64,000 bases of DNA from Azospirillum sp. TSO35-2. Lineage in GTDB: Bacteria; Pseudomonadota; Alphaproteobacteria; Azospirillales; Azospirillaceae. The position numbers were made by a program, and so were the translations under genes. The stretch covers positions 35,660-99,659 of the forward strand of contig NZ_LGRA01000005.1 of the NCBI RefSeq assembly GCF_003116095.1. The letters run 5' to 3'. The notes beneath the pieces were generated by a model. That model was not told the origin of the DNA. It searched no databases and saw nothing but the letters and a program-made list of their open reading frames with translations. Shown one piece after another: positions 52,478 to 61,400 of the stretch; position 1 is the first letter of the stretch; the number at the start of each line of letters is the position of its first letter.

Positions 52478-55400
52478 TCAGGCGGCCCGGCTGTCGGGCA
52501 GGATGTGGTTGGCAAGCGCCGCCAGCAGGGCCGACGCGCCGGCCGGGCCGCCATGGGCGCGGGCGACCTGACGGGCGAAGCCGGGCGACGCCGGGACGAC
52601 CTCGGCGCGGGTGTCCGCCCCGTCCGGCGGCGCGCCGCCGCCATCCTGGGGAGCACCCTGGGGCTGGCCCTGCTGGTCGTCGCCCTGCGACGGCTGGCCC
52701 TGACCCTGGCTGCCCTGGTTCTGCTGGCCCTGGTTCGGAGAGCCCTGGGTCTGGGATCCTTGGGTCTGCGGTCCCTGCGGCCCGGTCGCCGGACCGCGGG
52801 TCTGGCCGTTCAGCAGGCCGTTGCCCGGGCCGTTGCCCGGGCCATTGTTCAGGCCGTTGCCCTGGTTGGGGCTGCCCTGGCCCTGCTGACCCTGCTGGCC
52901 GGAGGTGGAGCCGCGCGTCTGGCCGCCGGTGCCCTGGCTGCCGGTGCCGCCGGTCGTGGTGCCGCCGGTGCCGGTGGCGGGTCCGCTGCCGCTTCCCGTG
53001 CCGGTGCCCGGTGTGCCGCCCAGACCACTGCCCAGGTTGCCGTTGCCCAGGCCGCCACCGGCCAGACCACCGCCCAGACCACCACCAAGGCCGCCGCCCA
53101 GCCCGCTTCCCACACCGCCGCCGAGGCCGCCGCCCAGCCCGCCGCCGAGCGCGCTGCCGCCGGAGCCGCTGCCGCTGGAACCGCCGCCGCCGGAGCCGCT
53201 GGACCCGGTGCCGCCGAGGCTGTTCAGCGTCACCGAACGGCCGGCGTCGCTGCTCGACGAGGAGCCGCCGACGCTGCCCAGCGTCACCGAACGGCCGGCA
53301 TCGGTGCTCGACGAGGAGCCGCCGACGCTGCCCAGCGTCACCGAACGGCCGGCGTCCGTGCTCGACGAGGAGCCAGGCGTGCCGCCGCTGGAGCCGCCGG
53401 AGTTGCCGCCATTGCCACCCGGCAAGGACGGGGCGGAGGAGGAGCCGAGGCCGTTGCTGCCCGATCCACCGTTCGACCCCACGCCGGAGGATGGACCGTT
53501 GGCGGACGACCCGCTCGACCCGCTGCCCGACAGCGACGGGCCGTTGCTGCTCGTCGTCGTCGTGGTCGTGGTCGGCGTGGTCGGCGTGGTGGTGGTCGTC
53601 GTCGTCGTGGCGGCGCGGGCCACCGCGACCGTCACCGACGCGGCCGACGAGCTGTTGCCGGCGGCGTCGCGGGCCGACACGGTCAGCGACCGGCTGAGCG
53701 CCGTCCCGGCGAAGCTGGGGTCGGTGGCGCTCGACCGCAGGCCGATCGCCCGCACCGCCGCCTGATAGTCGGCGGCCGACGCCACGCCCGACAGCACGAT
53801 CGTGGTGCCGTCGCGCGTCGCCGTGATGCCGGCCGGCAGCGTCCCGATCACCAGCTCGTCGCCGCTGCGGGCGTCGGTCAGGGCGATCGTCACCCGGCCC
53901 AGCGCGTTGGCGTCGGACAGCGTGACGCCGGCGCCGATCGCGGCCGTACCGCCGGCGCTCAGCGTCGGGCTGGAGCCGCCGACGCTCACCGCCGGACCCT
54001 GGGTGTCGACCGTCAGCGTCAGGATCGCCGAGCGGCCGATGTTGCCGGCACGGTCGGTCGCCGTGGTCTGGACGCTGTGGGCGCCGTCGGCCAGCGGGGT
54101 GGCGACCGCGAAGCTCCAGCCGCCATCGGCCCCGGTGGTGGCGGTGCCCAGCACGGCGCCGTCCAGGATGACGGTGACGGTGCTGTTCGGCTCGGCCGTG
54201 CCGGTCAGGGTCGGACGGGCCGTCGCGATGATGTTGGCGGCGTTGTCGAAGCCGCCGGCGATGGTCGGGGTCGACAGCACCGGCGCCGTGGCGTCGATGG
54301 TCAGCGCCAGGGCCGGCGAGCTGCCGCTGGCGTTGCCGGCGCGGTCGGTCGCCGTGGTGGTGATCGCGTGGGTCCCGTCGGCCAGCGGGGTGGCGAAGGT
54401 GAAGCTCCAGCTGCCGTCGGCGCCGGCCACCGCGCTGCCGCGGGCCACGCCGTCGACCAGGACGGTGACGGTCGACCCGGCCTCCGCCGTGCCGCCGACG
54501 GTCGGGCGGCTGATGTTCGTCATCCCGTCGGTGGCGGAGCTGCCGGTGTCCTGCCCGGCCGCCAGCGCCGGGACCGACGGCGTGGCCGGGGCCACCGTGT
54601 CGATCAGCACGCTCTGCGTGCCCGGCATGTTGTTCAGTGTCGCCGGCAGCGGGATGCGGGCGCGGTCGGTGATGCTGCCGCCGTTGTCGTTCAGCCCGGT
54701 GACGGCGATGCCGTCGGCATCGCTGTCGCCCGCCTGCACCACATAATCGAAGCGCAGGATCGCCCCGCTGCTGGCCGCGGCGTTGTAGACCGCCTGACGG
54801 GTCTGGCCGCCGATGTCGAGCGTGATCGTCGGGGTGCCGTTGACGATGACCGTCTCGCTGAGCTGGACGTAGAAACTCAGCGTCTTGCCGACGCCGTACA
54901 GGCCGTCGGCCGGGGTGATGACGCTGCGGATCGACGGCGGCGTGGTGTCGATGGCGATGTCCTTGTTCAGCCCCAGCGACCGGACGTCGCCCGGCGCCGT
55001 CAGGGTCAGGACGCCGGCGTTGCCGGCGATGTCCGTGATCGACCCCGCGAGCGCGCCGGTGCCGACGGCATCCAGGTCGGCGGCGGTGTCGCCGGCCTGC
55101 ACCGTGTAGGTGAAGGTCAGCGTGCTGGTGCCCGACCCGCCGCTGTAGCTGGCGGTGCGGCCGGTGTTCAGCGCCAGCGTCGGCGTGCCGCTGACGGTCA
55201 CCGCCTCGCTGAAGGTCACCTGGATCGAGATGGTGTCGCCGGTGGTGTAGGTGCCGTTGTCGGTGCCGGCGGTGACGTTGGTGACGGTGGGGTTGACGCT
55301 GTCGATGCGCACGCCGCCGGCGTTGGCGACGTTGTTCAGCGTGCGGATGGCGCTGTTGCCGACCAGGTCGGCGATGCTGCCGCCGCTGATCGAGGCGCCG

Positions 55401-58400
55401 ATGCCGACACCGTCGCGGTCGGTCAGGCCGTTGCCGACCGTGTAGCGGAAGGTCAGGACGCTGCTGCCCGAGCCCGAGCGGTAGCTCGCCTGCACCACCT
55501 CGCCGCTGTCCAGCGTGATCGCCATCGTCGGCGTGCCGCTGACCGTCACCGCTTCGGAGAAGGTGACGGTGAAGTCCATCGTCTCGCCGGTGCGGTAGGT
55601 GGCGCTCGCCGGCACGCCGACGGCGGTGACCGTCGGGGCGGTGGTGTCGATGACGATGTCCTTGGTCCCGGCCAGCGACGACCCGCTGCCGGTCGCCGGC
55701 AGGGTCAGCGTCGCGCTGTTGCCGGCGATGTCGGCGATGGTGCCCGCCAGCGCCGCGGTGGAGGCGTAGTCGAGGTCCGACGCGGTGTCACCGGCCTGCA
55801 CCGTGTAGGTGAAGGTCAGCGTCGTGCCGCCCGACCCGCTGACGTAGGTCGCGGTCCGGCCGGTGCCCAGCGCCAGCGTCGGCGTGCCGGTGACCGTCAC
55901 CGCTTCGGAGAAGACGACCTGGATCGACACGGTGTCGCCGGCCTTGTAGGTGCCGTTGGCGGTCGAGGCGGTCACCGACGACACCGTCGGCGCCGTGGTG
56001 TCGACCGTCACCGACAGGCCGGACGAGGCGGTCGAGGTGTTGCCGGCGGTGTCGGTCGCCTTGACGCTGAGGCTGTGGGTGCCCGACGCCAGGGTGGAGC
56101 TGGTGATGGTCCAGTTGCCCGAGCCGTCGGCGGTCGTCGTGCCCAGCACGGTGGTGCCGTCGGTGTCGTACAGCGTCACCGTGGATCCCGCCTCCGCCGT
56201 GCCGCTGACGGTCGGGGTGGTGGTCCGGGTGATGCCGTCGCTGCCCGACGTGCCGGTGTCGCTGGCCGTCGCCAGGACCGGGGTGCCCGGCGCGCTGGGC
56301 GCCGTGGTGTCGATGGTGATCGGCAGGCCGGTCGAGGCGGTCGAGGTGTTGCCGGCGGCGTCGGTCGCCTTGGCGGTGATGGTGTGGCTGCCCGACGACA
56401 GGGTGGAGACGGTGATCGACCAGTTGCCGCTGCCGTCCGCCGTGCCGGTGCCGATCAGCGTGGTGCCGTCGGTGTCGTACAGCCGGACCGTGCTGTTCGG
56501 CTCCGCCGTGCCGGTGAAGGTCGGGGTGGCGTTGCCGGTGATGTCGTCGGTGCTGGATGTGCCGGTGTCGGTGCCGGCGGTCATGTCCGCCGTGCCCGGC
56601 GCACTGGGCGCCGTGGTGTCGATGATGATCGCCTTGTTGGCGCCCAGCGAGTTGGCCGCCCCCGGCGACGCCAGCGTCAGGATCGCGGCGAGGTTGGTGG
56701 AGCTGTCGAGGATGGTGCCGCCGCTCAGCGCCAGCGCCGCGGTGGAGGCGTAGTCGAGGTCGGCGGAGGTGTCGCCGGCCTGCACCGTGTAGGTGAAGCT
56801 CAGCGTGGTGGTGCCCGAGCCGCTGGCGTAGCTCGCGGTCCGGCTGTTGTTGCCCAGCGCCAGCGTCGGCGTGCCGGTCACCGTCACCGCCCGGTTGAAG
56901 GTGACGGTGATCGTGATGGTGTCGCCGGCCTTGTAGCTGCCGTCGGCGGTGCTGGCGCTGACCGACGAGACGATCGGGTTGACGATGCCGTTCAGCACCA
57001 GGTCGTTGCCGGTGCCGCCGACATAGTCGACGGTGTAGAGATCGCCGTTGCTGGTCATGGTGTCGCCCTGCGCCAGTCCGGACAGGGTGTTGGTGATGGT
57101 GCCGTTGCCCTGGCTGTCGATCACCCGGTAGGTGGCGTTGGTGGCGGCGTAGCCGTTCACCCGGCTGACCGTCACCGCGCTCGACCCGCTGGCGAGCGTG
57201 ACGCCGCCGCTGACGATCACCTGGTCGTAGTCGGTGCCGGCGGTGGTGTTGCCGGCCAGCTCGACCGCCATCGTGCCGTTCATCGCCAGGGCGCCGTTGA
57301 CCGTCAGCGTGCCGATGCCGTTGTTGGTCCCCGCCACGCCCGGCGCCAGGGTGGCGCCGCTGTTGATGGTCAGGGTGTTGGCCGAAGCGGTGGCGAAGAT
57401 CGAGCCGGTGCCGCCCAGCGTCGCCCCCGACGCCACCGAGACGGCGCGGGTGCCGTTGAGCGCCCCCGTCACCAGAAGCGTGCCCGCCGACACCGTGGTC
57501 GGTCCGGCGTAGGTGCTGGTGCCCGACAGGGTCAGCGTGCCGCTGCCGGACTTGGTCAGGCCGTCGCTGCCGCTGATGGCGCCCGACAGCGTCACGGCGA
57601 CGCCGCTGTCGATGGTGGCGCCGTTGACCCCGGTGTCGAAGGCGTTGTCGATGGTGCCCGCCCCGGTCACCGTCAGCGTGCCGCCGTTCAGCGTCACCGT
57701 GCCGGCGCCCAGGTTGGCGTCGCCGGCCACGCTCAGCGTGCCGCCGTCCCGCACCGTCATGGTGCCGGTGAAGCTGCTGCTGTTGGTGCCCGACAGGGTC
57801 AGGGTGCCGCTGCCCCGCTTGTAGAAGTCGCCGGAGCCGCTGAAGCTGCCGGCGAAGCTGGTGTTGGCGTTGTTGCCGCCGGCCGACAGCGTGTTGGCGC
57901 CGATGGAGACGGTGCCGTCACCCGCCAGCGAGCCGATCGTCTCGGTGGCGCCCAGCGTCAGGGTGGCGCCGCTGTCGACCGTCACCGCGCCGGCGTCGGC
58001 GATGGCCGAGCCGCCCGACAGCGTCAGGCCGCCGGCCGACACGGTGGTGGCGCCGGTGTAGGTGTTGGCGCCCGACAGCGTCAGGGTGCCGCTGCCGGTC
58101 TTGGTCAATCCGCTGGTGTTGGTGGAGGAGATCACGCCGGAGAAGGTCGTGTCGCTGTTGTTGCCACCGACCGTCAGGCGGTAGCCCAGCACCACGTTGC
58201 CGGCTCCGGTCAGCGACCCGATGGTCTCGCTGCCGCTGCCCAGCGACAGGGTGGCGCCGCTCGACACCGTCACCGCGCTGGTGTCGCCGATCGCCGAACC
58301 GCCGGCCGCCGCCAGCGTGCCCGCCGAGATGGTGACGGCGCCGGTGTGGGTGTTGGTCCCCGACAGGGTCAGCGTGCCGCTGCCCGACTTGGTCAGCGCC

Positions 58401-61400
58401 CCCGACCCCGACAGCTCGCCCGACAGCGTCGCGGCGGCCGAGTTGCTGATCGTCGAGCCCGACGACACCGCGATGGCGTTGGCGATGGTGGTGGCGCCGG
58501 TGATCGACAGGGTGCCGCCCGACAGGGTCGTCGTGCCGGACCCCAGGCTGGCGGCGTCGGCGACCGACAGCGTGCCGGACGACACCGTGATGCCGGTCAT
58601 GCTGTTGGTCCCGCCCAGCACCAGCGCGCCGGTGCTGGTGCTCGCCACCGTCAGCGAGCCGTTCGACACCACGCCGCTCAAGGTCAGGGCCTCGGTGATG
58701 GTGTTGTTGACCGTCCGGGTCGTACCGCCCAGATCCACGGTGCCGGTGAAGGTCAGCGCTGCCGAACCGGACATCGTCATCGTGCCGCCCAGCACGAGGT
58801 TGTTGGCGAGCGTCCGCGCGGTGGAGCCCGACCCGCGCACCTTGCCGCCGTTGATCGTCAGCGTCCCGGTTCCCACCGCGGTGTCGCTGCCGAACTGCAG
58901 GATGCCGCCGCCCAGCGTCGTGCCGCCCGTGTAGGCGTTGGTTCCCGAAAGACCCAGGACATTGCCGGCGTTGGTGCTGGTGACGCTCAGCCCGCCGGTG
59001 CCGGAGACGATGCCGCTCAGCGTGACCGAACCGGCCGAGACGTCGATGGTGCCGCCGCCGCTGCCGAGCGCGACGCCGGTTGCGCTGCTGAAGGCCGCCG
59101 TCGAGGCCAGCGTGCCGCCGTCCAGCGTCAGCGTCGTCTGGCCCAGACTGGCGGGCGCCCCCACCGCCAGGGTTCCCGTGGTCACCGTGATGCCGCTGAC
59201 GCCGGAGCCGGAGGTGTTGTTGGTCCCGGACAGCGTCAGCGTCCCGTTGCCCGACTTGGTCAGCGTGCGGGTGTTGCCGGTGATGTTGCCGCTGATCGTG
59301 ACGGCCGCGTCGGTCTGGACCGTGGCGTCGCCGGTCAGGGCGACCGCGTTGTCGATGGTGGTCGCGCCCGTGACCTGCAGCGTGCTTCCGGCCGCCAGGT
59401 TGACCGCGCCGGTTCCCAGATTGCCGTCGGCGGCGATGCTGACCGTGCCTGCGGAAACCGTGGTCTGCCCGGTGTAGGTGTTGGCCCCCGACAGGGTCAG
59501 GGTGCCGCTGCCCGACTTGGTGACGGTGCCGGTTCCGCTGACCACGCCCGACAGGGTGGCGCTGTTGGTCGTGCTGACCGTGGCGCCGCTGCTGCCGGCG
59601 GTGACCGCGTTGGCGATGGTGACGCCGGTGCCGGTGATCTGCAGCGTGCCGCCGTTGATCGTCAGCGCGCCGCTGCTGATGTTGGTGGCGTTGGTCACCG
59701 ACAGCGTGCCGGCGGTGATGCCGGTGGTGCCGGTGTAGGTGTTGGCGCCCGACAGGGTCAGCACGCCGGCGCCCGACTTGGACAGGTTGCCGTTGCCGGA
59801 GAGCACACCGGAGAAGGTCGTCGACGTGTCGTCGCCGCCGCTGGTCAGCGTGTAGCTGCCGAGCGCCACCGAACCGGCGCCGCTGAGCGAGCCGATGGTC
59901 TCGGCGGCGCCCAGCGTCAGGGTGGCGCCGCTCGCCACCGTCACCGCGCTGCTGTCGCCGATGGCGCTGCCGCCCGAGGTGGCGAGCGTGCCGGCCGACA
60001 CCGTGGTGGAGCCGATGTAGGCGTTGCCGCCCGACAGGGTCAGCGTGCCGGTGCCGGCCTTGGTCAGGCCGCCGGCGCCGGAGAGCACGCCGGAGAAGGT
60101 GGTGGTGGTGTTGTCGCCGCCGGCCGTTAGCGTGTAGCTGCCCAGCGTCACCGCGCCGGAACCGGTGAACGACCCGATGGTCTCGTTGCTCGACAGGGCC
60201 AGCGTGCCGCTCGCCCCCACCGACACGGCGTTGCCGTCGCCGATGGCGCTGCCACCCGACACCCTCAGGGTGCCGGCGCTGATCGTGGTGGTGCCCGTAT
60301 AGCCGTTGGTCCCCGACAGGGTCACCGTGCCGGCACCGTCCTTGGTCAGGGTGCCCGACCCGCTGACCACGCCGGACAGAGTGAGGGCGTTGGCGGTCTT
60401 CACCGTGCCGCTGCCGGTGAGATCGATGGCGTTGGTCAGCGTCTGGCTGGTCGCGGTCGTGGTCAGCGTGCCGCCGTTCAGCGTGATGGTGCCGCTGCCG
60501 ATGGTGCCGGCCGTGCCCAGCTCGATCTCGCCACGCAGCGTGGTGCCGCCGGAATAGCTGTTGCCGGCACTGCTCAGCGTCAGCTTGCCGGAGCCGAGCT
60601 TGGTCAGGCCGCCGGCGCCGGTGATGTCCCCGGACAGGGTGACGGCGTTGGCGTTGGTGATCGAGCTGTCGGACGACAGGGTGATGGCGTTGTCGATGGT
60701 GGTGGCGCCGGTGACGGTCAGGGTGCCGCCGCTCATCGTCACCGTGTCGGTGCCCAGGTTGGCGTCGCCCGCCACCGACAGCGTGCCGCCGCTGACGGTG
60801 ATGGTGTTGATGCCGGTGTTGCCGCTCGCGGTGTTGTTGGTGCCGCCCAGCACCAGCGTGCCGGTGCCGCTCTTGGTCAGGGCCGCGGTGTTGGTGCCGT
60901 TGTCGGCCAGCGTCGAATTGATGGTCAGCGTGTCGCCGTCGGCGATGCTGACGCCGAAGCTGTTGCCCAGCGTGAAGCCGTTGCCGGTGATGGTGAGCGA
61001 CCGGCTGTCGGTGTCGCTGTCCATCGCCAGGGTCACGCCGCTGCGCACCGTCAGGGTGCCGGGCAGGGTGATGGTGCCGGCCAGCGTGCCGGAGAAGCGG
61101 ATGGTGACGTTGCCCGACACGGCATTGGCCAGGGCGATGGCCTCTTTCAGGTCCAGGCCGCCGCCGTCGGCCCTGTCGCCGCTGTAGGTGCCGCTGGTGG
61201 TGCCGTCGATGGCGGTGACGTCGACCACCAGGTCGTTCGTCACGCTGATGCTGAAGACCTTCTCATAGGTGGCGGTGCCGTCGCTGACCTGGACGCGGAC
61301 CGAATAGCTCTGCCCCGCGGTCAGGGTGGCGGCGTCGTTCGCCCGCAGCGCGGTGCCGGAGATGTTGAACAGGCTGTTGTCGGTGCTGCCGGTGCCGCTG

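Noticed and set aside
53200..53400. CRISPR-like array in the 54-base repeats
   Set aside because: The repeats are contiguous, have no unique spacers and are in frame within the adhesin coding sequence.
50249..60130. A 9.9-kb open frame on the + strand opposite the tolC-like gene and the giant adhesin
   Set aside because: Its translation is Arg/Gly/Ala/Val-rich with no domain, while the minus strand carries clear TolC, SPOR, Ig-like and PATR domains. High GC and repeats keep the antisense frame open.
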